From Corynebacterium jeddahense (GTDB lineage Bacteria; Actinomycetota; Actinomycetes; Mycobacteriales; Mycobacteriaceae): a DNA stretch of 64,000 bases. Each line of letters starts with the position of its first letter. The first letter of the stretch is position 1. This document shows positions 26,736 through 35,308 of this stretch, one piece after another. Under the pieces are notes generated by a model, which had not been told where the DNA came from, ran no database searches, and saw nothing but the letters and a program-made list of their open reading frames with translations. Location: the NCBI RefSeq assembly GCF_028609865.1, contig NZ_CP063194.1, forward strand, positions 744,001-808,000. Direction: 5' to 3'. A program made the position numbers and the translations under genes.

Positions 26736-27672
26736 GATTGTGGCGTCCGCGCCGGGCAAGGTGAATCTCCACCTCGGCGTCGGCGAGGCGCGCGCGGACG
26801 GTTACCACGACCTGGTGAGCGTCTTCCACGCGGTGGACCGGCGCGAGACGGTGCGCCTCGCCGTCGTGGGCGAGCCGGGGGCGGGGCCTGTCGTCGAGTC
26901 GATGCGCACGACGTTTTTCGTCGACCGGCCGGGCGAGGACATCGATGGGCCGAAAAACCTCGCGTGGCGCGCCGTCGAGGCCGTCGCCGCGCGCGCGGGC
27001 GTGGCGCTGCCGAAGGTGCGCATCGAGGTGGACAAGCGCGTTTTCGTCGCCGGCGGGATGGCCGGCGGGTCCGCGGACGCCGCCGCCGCGCTCGTCGCCG
27101 CGAACGCGCTTGCCGCGGAATACGGCGCGGCGCTGCCGCCCGAGGCGCTCCACGAGTTCGCGGCCTCGCTCGGCGCGGACGTGCCGTTCGCGCTCGCCGG
27201 CGGCACCGCGCTCGGCACGGGCCGCGGCGACGAGCTCGCGCCGATGCTCTCGCGCGGCCGGCTGCACTGGGTCTTTGTCAACCCGAAGATCGGCATCCCC
27301 ACCGGCGAGGCGTTCTCGCTTCTCGACGACCTCCGGCACACCAACCCCGCCCTCGTCCCGCACCTCAACACAGCGGAGCTGTCGCAGGCGCTCACCGCCG
27401 GCGACGCCACCCGCGTTGCGGCCGCGCTGCACAACGACCTCGAGGCGCCGGCGCTGCAGATGCGCCCGGTCCTGCGCGGCCTGCTCGAAGCGGCCGGTGA
27501 GGCGGGTCGCCGCGCCGTCGTCTCCGGCTCCGGGCCCACGGTCGCGGTGCTCTGCGACGACGCGGAGCACGCCCGCTGGGCCGCCGAGCACCTCGCCGCG
27601 GAGTTCGACGGGGCGGAGGTCTTCGTCGCTGAAGGGCCGGACGGGGGCGCCGTCGTCGAACGAGTGTGCTAG
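26725..27672 (+). CDS. ispE: 4-diphosphocytidyl-2-C-methyl-D-erythritol kinase
   Basis: A 315-residue GHMP kinase of the non-mevalonate isoprenoid pathway, phosphorylating CDP-methylerythritol. [20 protein letters not shown] starts the fold, [20 protein letters not shown] is the ATP-binding GHMP motif, and [16 protein letters not shown] is motif 3. The start is one of two neighbouring GTG codons (26725 or 26728), preceded by GGGGAGG inside the end of ksgA. The overlap implies coupled translation. Confidence 0.94.
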   Translation: MVREIVASAPGKVNLHLGVGEARADGYHDLVSVFHAVDRRETVRLAVVGEPGAGPVVESMRTTFFVDRPGEDIDGPKNLAWRAVEAVAARAGVALPKVRIEVDKRVFVAGGMAGGSADAAAALVAANALAAEYGAALPPEALHEFAASLGADVPFALAGGTALGTGRGDELAPMLSRGRLHWVFVNPKIGIPTGEAFSLLDDLRHTNPALVPHLNTAELSQALTAGDATRVAAALHNDLEAPALQMRPVLRGLLEAAGEAGRRAVVSGSGPTVAVLCDDAEHARWAAEHLAAEFDGAEVFVAEGPDGGAVVERVC

Positions 27673-27701
27673 CCGCGCGCGGCGGCGGTCGGCGGGGCCG
27701 G

Positions 27702-27707
27702 TAAGGT
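27702..27707 (+). promoter_or_regulatory. -10 box of the exonuclease gene (leaderless)
   Basis: TAAGGT ends seven bases before the ATG at 27715; an in-frame GTG at 27706 lies inside the box and is therefore an unlikely start. Confidence 0.45.
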
Positions 27708-27714
27708 GCCGGGC

Positions 27715-28410
27715 ATGTCTCTGCTCGACGCCACGCGCAACTACCTCGACGGCAACACCTCCCACGTGGAGACGAGCCTCGCCGACCTCGCTGACCCAGC
27801 CGCTGCGCCCGCCGCGCCCGCGCGCAGGGGTCGGGCGGGCGCGCCGGCGAAGTGGATCCCGCGGCGCAGCGAGCTGCTGCGCGACGAGTTCGTCGCCGTC
27901 GACTTCGAAACCGCGAACCGCGTCGCCGGCGCGTCGGCGTGCCAGGTGGCGCTGGTGAAGGTCGCGGGCGGGGACGTCGTCGATACGCTGTGCACGTACC
28001 TGCGCCCGCCGGAGGAGCACATCGTCTTCGAGTTCAGCCACATCCACGGCATCGACCGCGGCGACGTCGAGGACGCGCCGAGCTGGTTCGACATCGCCGA
28101 CCGGGTCGTCGAGTTCGTCGGGTCCGCGCCGGTCTACGCGCACAACGCCACGTTCGACGCGTCGGTGTGGCGCGGGCTCGACCGCTACTACTTCACCGGC
28201 ACGTACCCGGAGGCGTTCTACTGCACCTGCCGCACGAGCCGCCGCCTCATGCCCGAGCTCGCGGACCACACCCTGCCCACCGTCGCCGCCTACTGCGCGC
28301 CGGGGTTCCGGCTCAACCACCACCGTGCGGATTCGGACGCGCTGGCCTGCGCGCACATCGTCGCGCAACTCCAGCGGGCGAGGGGGCTGCACGCGCTGCT
28401 GCCTGCGTAA
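27715..28410 (+). CDS. DnaQ-like 3'-5' exonuclease (DEDD superfamily)
   Basis: A 231-residue protein. After an Ala/Pro-rich N-terminus the exonuclease fold starts at about 60. FVAVDFETANRVAGASACQV (ExoI with D-x-E), YAHNATFDASVWRGL (ExoII with Asp) and NHHRADSDALACAHIV (ExoIII, H-x4-D form: DEDDh) are present. Such proteins proofread or process nucleic acids; the set resembles the stand-alone exonuclease relatives of PolIII epsilon. It is followed after 12 nt by the ABC-F gene but has its own promoter. Confidence 0.88.
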   Translation: MSLLDATRNYLDGNTSHVETSLADLADPAAAPAAPARRGRAGAPAKWIPRRSELLRDEFVAVDFETANRVAGASACQVALVKVAGGDVVDTLCTYLRPPEEHIVFEFSHIHGIDRGDVEDAPSWFDIADRVVEFVGSAPVYAHNATFDASVWRGLDRYYFTGTYPEAFYCTCRTSRRLMPELADHTLPTVAAYCAPGFRLNHHRADSDALACAHIVAQLQRARGLHALLPA

Positions 28411-28422
28411 CATTGGGAGCCT

Positions 28423-30219
28423 ATGGCTAACCTGATCAACCTGGAAAACGTCTCCAAGACGTGGGGGCTAAAAACCCTGCTTGACGGCGTCTCGCTCGGC
28501 GTGCAGTCCGGCGAGCGCATCGGCATCGTCGGCGTCAACGGCGGCGGCAAGACCACGCTGCTCGAGGTCCTCACCGGCATCGAGCCGCCGGACAGCGGCC
28601 GCGTCTCCCACACCTCCGACCTGCGCATGGCGGTGGTCACCCAGCGCTTCTCGCTTGACGACGCCCTCACGGTCGGCCAAGCCGTCGTCGAGCCACTGGG
28701 GCTGCAGACCTTCGAGTGGGCGTCGAACGCGAAGGTGCGCGAGGTGCTGCAGGGCACCGGCGTCGTCGAGCTCGGCCTGGACACGCCGGTGGGCCAGCTC
28801 TCCGGCGGGGAGCGCCGGCGCGTCAACCTCGCCGCGGCGCTCGTGCAGGACCTCGACCTCGTCGTGCTCGACGAGCCGACAAACCACCTCGACGTCGAGG
28901 GCGTGCAGTGGCTTGCCGACCACCTGTTGTCCCGCAAGGTCGCCGTCGTCGTGGTCACGCACGACCGCTGGTTCCTCGACACGGTGGCGAACCTCACGTG
29001 GGAGGTCCACGACGGCGCCGTCGACGTCTACGAGGGCGGCTACAACGACTGGACCTTCGCCCGCGCCGAGCGCGCCCGCCAGGCCGACGCCATCGAGCAG
29101 CGCCGTCAAAACCTCGCCCGCAAGGAGCTCGCCTGGCTGCGCCGCGGCGCGCCCGCGCGCACGTCGAAGCCGCGCTACCGCATCGAGGCCGCCGAGGCCC
29201 TCATCAAGGACGTGCCGCCGCCGCGCGACACCGTCGAGCTCATGGCGTTTTCGAAGCAGCGCCAAGGCCGCGTCGTCATCGAGCTCGAGGACGCGCGCAT
29301 CGACGCCCCCGACGGGCGCACGCTAGTCGACCACCTCACCTGGCGCCTCGCGCCGGGCGAGCGGATCGGGCTCGTCGGCGTGAACGGTTCCGGCAAGACG
29401 ACGCTGCTGCGTTCCCTCGCCGGGGAGTACCCGCTCGCGGCGGGCAAGCGCATCGAGGGCCAGACCGCGCGCATTGGCTGGCTGCGCCAGGAACTCGACG
29501 ACCTCGACCCGGAGCGCCGCGTCATCGACTCGGTCGAGGACGTGGCCACCTACATCCAGCTGGGCAAGAAGGAGCTGTCCGCCTCGCAGCTCGCCGAGCG
29601 CCTCGGCTTCTCCCCGAAACGCCAGCGCACCCCCGTGCGCGACCTCTCCGGCGGCGAGCGGCGCCGCCTCCAGCTCACCCGCGTGCTCATGGCCGAGCCG
29701 AACGTCCTGCTGCTCGACGAGCCCACGAACGACCTCGACATCGACACCCTCCAGGAGCTGGAAAACCTCCTCGACTCGTGGCCTGGCACGCTCGTCGTCA
29801 TCTCTCACGACCGCTACCTCATCGAGCGCATCGCCGACACCACCTACGCGCTGTTCGGCGACAGCACACTCACCAACCTGCCGGGCGGCATCCAGCAGTA
29901 CCTCGACCGCCGCGCCGCGGAGTCGCAGGCCGCGGGCACGCTGGATTTGGGGGAGGAGCGTCCGGAGGTCGTCGATACGCAACCGGCCCTGAGCTCGCAG
30001 GAGGAGCGCGAGCTGCGCAAGCGGATGAACGCGCTGGAGCGAAAGATCGCGAAGGAGGACGAGCGCGCGGCGGCGCTCGAAGCCGAGATCGCGGCGCTGT
30101 CCGAGGCCGGCGACTTCGAGGCGATCGGCGCGAAGACGAAGGAGCTTTCGGCGGCGCGCGGCGCCCGCGAGGAGTACGAGATGGAGTGGCTGGAGCTGGG
30201 CGAACGCCTCGAGGGGTGA
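28423..30219 (+). CDS. ABC-F family ATPase
   Basis: A 598-residue protein with two ABC cassettes and no membrane part. Walker A motifs are GVNGGGKTTLLE (about 40) and GVNGSGKTTLLR (about 320). Signature motifs are LSGGERRRVNLAAAL and LSGGERRRLQLTRVL, with Walker B DEPTNHLDVE and DEPTNDLDID. A basic linker (about 215-285) lies between. The C-terminal coiled coil (about 525-598) resembles Uup. ABC-F proteins act on ribosomes or, in the Uup group, in DNA repair/ribosome assembly. A TAACAT box lies nine bases before the start. Confidence 0.92.
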   Translation: MANLINLENVSKTWGLKTLLDGVSLGVQSGERIGIVGVNGGGKTTLLEVLTGIEPPDSGRVSHTSDLRMAVVTQRFSLDDALTVGQAVVEPLGLQTFEWASNAKVREVLQGTGVVELGLDTPVGQLSGGERRRVNLAAALVQDLDLVVLDEPTNHLDVEGVQWLADHLLSRKVAVVVVTHDRWFLDTVANLTWEVHDGAVDVYEGGYNDWTFARAERARQADAIEQRRQNLARKELAWLRRGAPARTSKPRYRIEAAEALIKDVPPPRDTVELMAFSKQRQGRVVIELEDARIDAPDGRTLVDHLTWRLAPGERIGLVGVNGSGKTTLLRSLAGEYPLAAGKRIEGQTARIGWLRQELDDLDPERRVIDSVEDVATYIQLGKKELSASQLAERLGFSPKRQRTPVRDLSGGERRRLQLTRVLMAEPNVLLLDEPTNDLDIDTLQELENLLDSWPGTLVVISHDRYLIERIADTTYALFGDSTLTNLPGGIQQYLDRRAAESQAAGTLDLGEERPEVVDTQPALSSQEERELRKRMNALERKIAKEDERAAALEAEIAALSEAGDFEAIGAKTKELSAARGAREEYEMEWLELGERLEG

Positions 30220-30222
30220 CCC

Positions 30223-30252
30223 CTGCGCCGAAAGATGTCATCGGGGGCGCAG
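30223..30252 (+). terminator. hairpin after the ABC-F gene
   Basis: Seven-base arms CTGCGCC (30223-30229) and GGCGCAG (30246-30252). There is no strong T tract, so termination is uncertain. Confidence 0.4.
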
Positions 30253-30260
30253 TGATGGCT

Positions 30261-30266
30261 TAATAT
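30261..30266 (+). promoter_or_regulatory. -10 box of the Nramp-like transporter gene
   Basis: TAATAT with about 35 nt of leader and a strong AAAGGGGAGG ribosome binding site before the ATG at 30309. This is a conventional leadered start, unlike many neighbours. Confidence 0.5.
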
Positions 30267-30308
30267 CTCCTCCGTCACATTTTCACGCACACGAAAGGGG
30301 AGGCCACC

Positions 30309-31541
30309 ATGACCACTCCCGCAGACGGCGGTACCACCGCCGCCAACGCCAAGCCCCCGGCCGCCGCGCGCGGCATCGGCCCGATGGTCGGCGCCATCTT
30401 CCTCATGGCCACCTCCGCCATCGGCCCGGGCTTTCTCACCCAGACCGGCAAGTTCACCATCGACCTCGGGGCGGCGTTCGCGTGCGCCATCGCGATCTCG
30501 ATCATCGTGGACATCGCGATCCAGCTCAACGTCTGGCGCATCCTCGGCGTCTCGGGCCTGCGCGCAAACGAACTGGGCAACGCAATCCTCCCCGGCCTCG
30601 GCTGGGTGCTCGCCGGCCTGGTCGCGCTGGGCGGTCTCGTGTTCAACATCGGCAACGTCGGCGGCACCGGCATGGGCCTGAACATCATGTTCGGCATTGA
30701 CACCCGCGTCGGCGCGGCGATCTCCACTGCCATCGCGATCGTCGTGTTCCTGTCCAAGCGCGCGGGCGTCGCCCTCGACCGCATCGTGGCGGTCCTCGGC
30801 GCGGTGATGATCGGGCTCATGATCTACGTCGCGTTCAGCTCCAACCCGCCGGTCGGCGACGCGCTGAAGCAGACCGTGGCGCCGGATCAGTTCTCCGTCC
30901 TCGCGCTGACGTCCATCACCGGCGGCACCGTCGGCGGCTACATCACGTTTGCGGGCGTGCACCGCCTCATCGACGCCGGGCACACCGGCCCCGAAAACGC
31001 CGACTACCTGTCAAAGTCCTCCGTCTCCGGCGTGATCGTCACCGGCATCATGCGCATCCTGCTCTTCCTCGCGGTGCTCGGCGTCATCGCCGGCGGCGCG
31101 GCGGTGTCCAAGGACAACGTCGGCCCGGACGTCTTCTACGCGGCCGCCGGCGAGTTCGGCCGCCGCTCCTACGGCCTTGTGCTGTGGGCGGCGGGCCTGT
31201 CCTCGGTCGTCGGCGCGTCGTTCACGTCCGTGTCCTTCATGACCAAGCAGGGCTTCGACGAAAAGAAGCGCGGCTGGATTACGGTCGGCTTCATCCTCAT
31301 CTCCGCGGTGATCTTCCTGGTGCTGCAGCAGACGCCGCAGAAGCTGCTCATCTTCGCCGGCGCGTTCAACGGCATCATCCTGCCCATCGGCTTCGGTGTC
31401 GTGCTCTTCGCGGCGATCTTCCGCAAGGACTTGCTCAAGGGCTACAAGCACCCGAAGTGGCTCACTATCTTCGGCATCATCGTCTTCGCCGGCACGGTTT
31501 GGATGGGTGTTTCGTCGCTGGCCAAGCTGTCCGATCTCTAG
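30309..31541 (+). CDS. Nramp-fold transporter lacking the metal-binding motif (YcsG-like)
   Basis: A 410-residue protein with about eleven TM helices of the SLC11/Nramp fold. Where true Nramp proteins have DPGN in helix 1, this one has [15 protein letters not shown], and no MPH motif is seen in helix 6 ([15 protein letters not shown] instead). It therefore probably does not carry divalent metals. The B. subtilis counterpart YcsG is encoded with YcsF, YcsI and KipI/KipA. Here the DUF1445 gene follows after two bases. A 5-oxoproline or related organic substrate is inferred from context. Confidence 0.8.
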   Translation: MTTPADGGTTAANAKPPAAARGIGPMVGAIFLMATSAIGPGFLTQTGKFTIDLGAAFACAIAISIIVDIAIQLNVWRILGVSGLRANELGNAILPGLGWVLAGLVALGGLVFNIGNVGGTGMGLNIMFGIDTRVGAAISTAIAIVVFLSKRAGVALDRIVAVLGAVMIGLMIYVAFSSNPPVGDALKQTVAPDQFSVLALTSITGGTVGGYITFAGVHRLIDAGHTGPENADYLSKSSVSGVIVTGIMRILLFLAVLGVIAGGAAVSKDNVGPDVFYAAAGEFGRRSYGLVLWAAGLSSVVGASFTSVSFMTKQGFDEKKRGWITVGFILISAVIFLVLQQTPQKLLIFAGAFNGIILPIGFGVVLFAAIFRKDLLKGYKHPKWLTIFGIIVFAGTVWMGVSSLAKLSDL

Positions 31542-31543
31542 CC

Positions 31544-32326
31544 ATGCAGCCCTCGACCATGACCCCGGCGCAGGCGCGCGCGCTATTTCGCGAGCGCGAC
31601 GTCGCCACCACCGCGGGCTACAGCGCCGGCTACGCGCAGGCCAACCTCATCGCGCTGGACAAACGCTACGCATTCGACTTCCTGCTGTTCGCCCAGCGCA
31701 ACCCGAAGCCGTGCCCGATCCTCGGCGTGCTCGAGCCCGGCCAGGTCGCCTCGCCGTTGCTCGCCTGCGGCGACATCCGCACGGACATCCCCGCCTACCG
31801 CGTCTTTTCGCACGGGTCACTTATCGACGAACCAACGGACGCCACCGCCTACTGGACCGAGGACACCGTCGCGTTCCTCATCGGCTGCTCCTTTACCTTC
31901 GAGCAGGCGCTGCTTGACAACGGCGTGCCCGTCGCCCACATCGCGCAGGGCCGCAACGTGCCGATGTACCTCACCAACATCGACTGCGAACCCGCCGGGG
32001 TGTTCTCCGGGAAGATGGTCGTGTCCATGCGACCGATCCCGGCGTCGCAGGTTGCGGACGCGGTGCGCATCACGTCGCGCTACCCGGCCGTGCACGGGGC
32101 GCCGGTGCACGTGGGCGATCCGGCGTCGATAGGCATTCGCGACTTGGACGCGCCGGACTTCGGCGAGGCCGTCGACATCCCCGCCGGGACCGTGCCGGTG
32201 TTCTGGGCGTGCGGGGTGACGCCGCAGTCGATCGTCATGTCGTCGAAGCCGGAGCTGGCGATCTGCCACGCGCCGGGCAAGATGCTCGTCACTGACGCGC
32301 GCGATCTCGCCTACCAGGTTCCATAA
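31544..32326 (+). CDS. DUF1445 protein (YcsI family, putative hydro-lyase / D-glutamate cyclase-like)
   Basis: A 260-residue soluble protein. [60 protein letters not shown] and [16 protein letters not shown] are DUF1445 signatures. Mammalian D-glutamate cyclase (DGLUCY), which makes 5-oxo-D-proline from D-glutamate, contains this domain. That fits the nearby 5-oxoprolinase genes. It is coupled to the transporter gene, two bases upstream. The reaction is inferred, not shown by the sequence. Confidence 0.85.
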   Translation: MQPSTMTPAQARALFRERDVATTAGYSAGYAQANLIALDKRYAFDFLLFAQRNPKPCPILGVLEPGQVASPLLACGDIRTDIPAYRVFSHGSLIDEPTDATAYWTEDTVAFLIGCSFTFEQALLDNGVPVAHIAQGRNVPMYLTNIDCEPAGVFSGKMVVSMRPIPASQVADAVRITSRYPAVHGAPVHVGDPASIGIRDLDAPDFGEAVDIPAGTVPVFWACGVTPQSIVMSSKPELAICHAPGKMLVTDARDLAYQVP

Positions 32327-32335
32327 CGGGGTCGA

Positions 32336-32377
32336 CTGTGGATAATTCGTCGCCCTCGGAGTCATGGTTATCCACAG
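32336..32377. repeat. Inverted pair of perfect DnaA-box sequences upstream of the DUF222/HNH gene
   Basis: CTGTGGATAA (32336-32345) and TTATCCACAG (32368-32377) are perfect 10-bp inverted repeats 22 nt apart. Each contains the consensus DnaA box TTATCCACA. They end 51 bases before the HNH gene start. They could bind DnaA or form the end or operator of the mobile DUF222 gene. Confidence 0.75.
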
Positions 32378-32428
32378 AATTCGGGTGGGGTCTTGCGGGG
32401 GCGGCGCCGGCCTTGCGAGTCTGGGCCC

Positions 32429-33502
32429 ATGAATCCGTTTGATGCGTTGATTGAGGCGATGTCGGTCGCGGCGTTGGAGACGCTGGATCATTTCGACCTC
32501 GATGTCGCGCTTGCCGCCGGTGTGGAGCCGGGGCGGGCGCGGGCGTGGGCGCGTCTGCGTGAGGTGTATTTCGGGGTGACGAAGTTCACGCGCAAGCAGC
32601 GCGACGCGGTGCGGTTGGCGCGGGGGCGTTCCCTCGACGAGCTCGCGCTCATCGAGCGGCGCATCAAGCCGGTGACGGACGCGGGGCAGCGGTGGGGGTT
32701 GCGCCTGGCGCTGCTGGGGGTTGCGGGGGGTTATGCGGCGATCGAGAAGGCGGCGCGCGAGCTTGTCCCGGCCGAGGAGGCGCCGGCGGTCAACCAGGCG
32801 AAGTTCGGCCCGTCGCGGCGGGGTAAGCGCACGCTGCACTTGACCTACGACGAGCGCGAGATGGCCGACATGGAGCACGCCGGCCGGCAGGGGATTGACC
32901 CGTCGAAGCCTGCGGCGCAGCAGCTTGCGGATAACTTGGTGGAGCGCTTCTTCGGCGACGGCGGGATCCCTGCGGCGGCGCCCCGGCCGATGGTGCTTGT
33001 GCCGTTGCCGGCGTTTACCCGGATCTTGGCGGGCGAGGGCGATGATGTTGTGCTGGCGATGACGGACGGCACGACGATGACGGGGGCTAAGTTTCTCGCC
33101 TTGGAGTTCGGCGAGGAGCTTGAGGTGGCGGCGTTTCACCCGGCGGCGGGTGCGGTGAACTTGTATCGCACGCAGCGGTTGGCGAATGGGAAGCAGCGGG
33201 ATTTGGCGCGGCTTTCGATGCCGGTGTGTGCGTTTCCGGGGTGCCGGCACGGGGCGGAGGCGTGCGAGATCCACCACGTGACGGCGTGGAAGCACGGCGG
33301 GGAGACGAACGTGGACAACCTCGCGCCGTTGTGTCGGTACCACAACCGGGTCAATGACGACGATCCGTGGCGCAGCGTGCGCGGGCGCATCGCGATGATC
33401 CGCGGCGCGCCCACGTGGATCTCGCCCGGCGGGGTCCCGGTGAAAAACTCCGACCGCGGGGCGATGGACCAACTCTTCGGGTACGAAAAAGCGCCCCGGT
33501 AG
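32429..33502 (+). CDS. DUF222 / HNH endonuclease protein (13E12 repeat type)
   Basis: A 357-residue protein: a helical DUF222-like N-terminal part (about 15-270) and a C-terminal HNH nuclease. The nuclease reads CAFPGCRHGAEACEIHHVTA then WKHGGETNVDNLAPLCRYHN, with zinc-site cysteines and catalytic His. Such genes occur in many copies in actinobacteria and are thought to be mobile. The local codon use is less GC-strict (ttg, ggt) than in the neighbours. It separates the two arms of the oxoproline cluster. The start at 32429 follows the DnaA-box palindrome. Confidence 0.88.
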   Translation: MNPFDALIEAMSVAALETLDHFDLDVALAAGVEPGRARAWARLREVYFGVTKFTRKQRDAVRLARGRSLDELALIERRIKPVTDAGQRWGLRLALLGVAGGYAAIEKAARELVPAEEAPAVNQAKFGPSRRGKRTLHLTYDEREMADMEHAGRQGIDPSKPAAQQLADNLVERFFGDGGIPAAAPRPMVLVPLPAFTRILAGEGDDVVLAMTDGTTMTGAKFLALEFGEELEVAAFHPAAGAVNLYRTQRLANGKQRDLARLSMPVCAFPGCRHGAEACEIHHVTAWKHGGETNVDNLAPLCRYHNRVNDDDPWRSVRGRIAMIRGAPTWISPGGVPVKNSDRGAMDQLFGYEKAPR

Positions 33503-33515
33503 CAACCGAGGCGCT
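33486..33515 (-). terminator. Rho-independent terminator of the minus-strand oxoproline operon
   Basis: Read on the minus strand, AGCGCCTCGGT and ACCGGGGCGCT (10 of 11 paired) enclose a 4-nt loop and are followed by TTTTTC. It overlaps the end of the convergent HNH gene. Confidence 0.8.
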
Positions 33516-33535
33516 GGTTAGGGGAGCGCCAACGC

Positions 33536-35305
33536 CTACGAAATCGTCGCGATCGTGGCGTTCGCCTTCACGCGCTCGCCCTGCTTCGCCGCGAGCGAGA
33601 TCTGCCCGTCGCGCGGCGCCTTGATCGCGGACTCCATCTTCATCGCTTCGATGGTGGCGATCGGGTCGCCCTGCGCCACGACGTCCCCGTCGCTGACGAG
33701 CCACTCGACGATGGTCGCCTCGTACTTTGTGGTCACCGCGCCCGCCGCGTCGCCGGCCGGGGCGTCCGCGGCACCCGCACCATCCGTCGCGCCCGCGCCG
33801 CTGGCACCGAGCAGGGAGACGGGGAAGCCGATCGTGTGCAGCTGCCCGTCGATCTCGACGACGATGTTGCGGCGCTCGTCGTACAGGTGCTCGATGTCCA
33901 CGCCGTTGTGGCGCGCGGACGGCGAGTAGTTGTGGTCCACCCAGTCGGTGTAGACGTCGAGCGAGTCGCCGGTGAGCTCGGGCGCGATCACCATGTCGCG
34001 GTGGAACGGCAGCACGGTGCGCACGCCCTCGATCTCGAACTCAGCAAGCGCCTGCTCGGCGCGCCGCAGGGCGGTGTCGCGGTCCGGGCCCCACACGATG
34101 AGCTTGCCCATGAGCGAGTCGTAGTACGGCGGGATCTCGCCGCCGGTGCGCACGCCCGTGTCGACGCGGATGCCGGGGCCGGTAGGTACGTCGAAACGCG
34201 TAACCGTCCCCGGCGAGGGCGCGAAGCCGTTCGTGACATCCTCCGCGTTGATACGGAACTCGAAGGCGTGCCCGCGTATCGACGGGTCGATCCCGCCGTC
34301 CGCGTCATTCCCCTCGGCGTCATTCCCCTCGGCGAACGAGAGCGGCTTGCCGTCGGCGATGCGGAACTGCTCGGCGACGATGTCCACGCCGGTCACGGCC
34401 TCGGTGACGGGGTGCTCCACCTGCACGCGGGTGTTGACCTCCAAAAACGACACGGTGCCGTCCTCCGAGACGATGTACTCGACCGTGCCCGCGGACTGGT
34501 AGCCGGCCTTGCGGCAGATCTCGCGCGCGCCCTCCTCGATGGCGGTGCGCTGCTCGTCGGTGAGGAACGGCGCGGGGGCCTCCTCGATGAGCTTCTGGAA
34601 GCGGCGCTGCGTGGAGCAGTCGCGGGTGCCGAGGACGGCGACGTTGCCGTGGGCGTCGGCAAGCACCTGCGCCTCGACGTGGCGCGGGTGGACGAGAAAC
34701 TTCTCCACGTAGCACTCGCCGCGCCCGAACGCCTCCTTCGCCTCGCGGCCGGCGGAGGCGAAGCCCTCCTCGATGTCGTCCTCGTCGAAGACGACCTTGA
34801 GGCCACGCCCGCCGCCGCCGAACGCGGCCTTGATGGCGATGGGCATGCCGTACTCGTTGGCGAAGTCGCGGGCCTCCTCCCACGTCTGCAGCGGCTCGCC
34901 GGTGCCCGGGGCGAGCGGCGCGTCGGCCTCGACGGCGAGCGCGCGGGCGGAGAGCTTGTCGCCGAGCAGCTCGATGGCCTCCGGGGACGGGCCGATCCAC
35001 GTCAGGCCGGCGTCGCGCACGGTGCGCGCGAAGTCCGCGTTCTCGGAGAGGAAGCCGTAGCCGGGGTGGAGGCAGTCGGCGCCGGCGCGGTGGGCGACCT
35101 CGATGAGTGCCGGGATGTTCATGTACGTCTCGGCGGACGTCTTGCCGGGCAGGAGGTACGCCTCGTCGGCGACCTGGGTGTGCAGCGCGCCGGTGTCGGG
35201 CTCGGAGTAGACCGCGATCGAGCGAACACCCAGATCCCGCGCGGTGCGGGCGATGCGGACGGCGATCTCGCCACGGTTAGCGATGAGAACAGCGTTCAAA
35301 GTCAT
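33536..35305 (-). CDS. Biotin carboxylase-BCCP fusion, paralog of AccBC
   Basis: A 589-residue protein. The biotin carboxylase part (about 1-445) has VLIANRGEIAVRIARTARD, CLHPGYGFLSEN, the ATP loop AFGGGGRGLKVVF, RDCSTQRRFQKLIEEAPAP and FLEVNTRVQVEHPVTE. A linker precedes the biotinyl domain with EAMKMES (about 562). It has an odd insert with duplicated EGND (FAEGNDAEGNDADGGID, about 327). It is divergent from the housekeeping AccBC. Its gene is three bases after the PxpBC fusion gene, whose KipI/KipA domains resemble the carboxyltransferase part of urea carboxylase. A role in 5-oxoproline metabolism is inferred. Confidence 0.88.
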   Translation of the reverse strand: MTLNAVLIANRGEIAVRIARTARDLGVRSIAVYSEPDTGALHTQVADEAYLLPGKTSAETYMNIPALIEVAHRAGADCLHPGYGFLSENADFARTVRDAGLTWIGPSPEAIELLGDKLSARALAVEADAPLAPGTGEPLQTWEEARDFANEYGMPIAIKAAFGGGGRGLKVVFDEDDIEEGFASAGREAKEAFGRGECYVEKFLVHPRHVEAQVLADAHGNVAVLGTRDCSTQRRFQKLIEEAPAPFLTDEQRTAIEEGAREICRKAGYQSAGTVEYIVSEDGTVSFLEVNTRVQVEHPVTEAVTGVDIVAEQFRIADGKPLSFAEGNDAEGNDADGGIDPSIRGHAFEFRINAEDVTNGFAPSPGTVTRFDVPTGPGIRVDTGVRTGGEIPPYYDSLMGKLIVWGPDRDTALRRAEQALAEFEIEGVRTVLPFHRDMVIAPELTGDSLDVYTDWVDHNYSPSARHNGVDIEHLYDERRNIVVEIDGQLHTIGFPVSLLGASGAGATDGAGAADAPAGDAAGAVTTKYEATIVEWLVSDGDVVAQGDPIATIEAMKMESAIKAPRDGQISLAAKQGERVKANATIATIS

Positions 35306-35308
35306 GTA

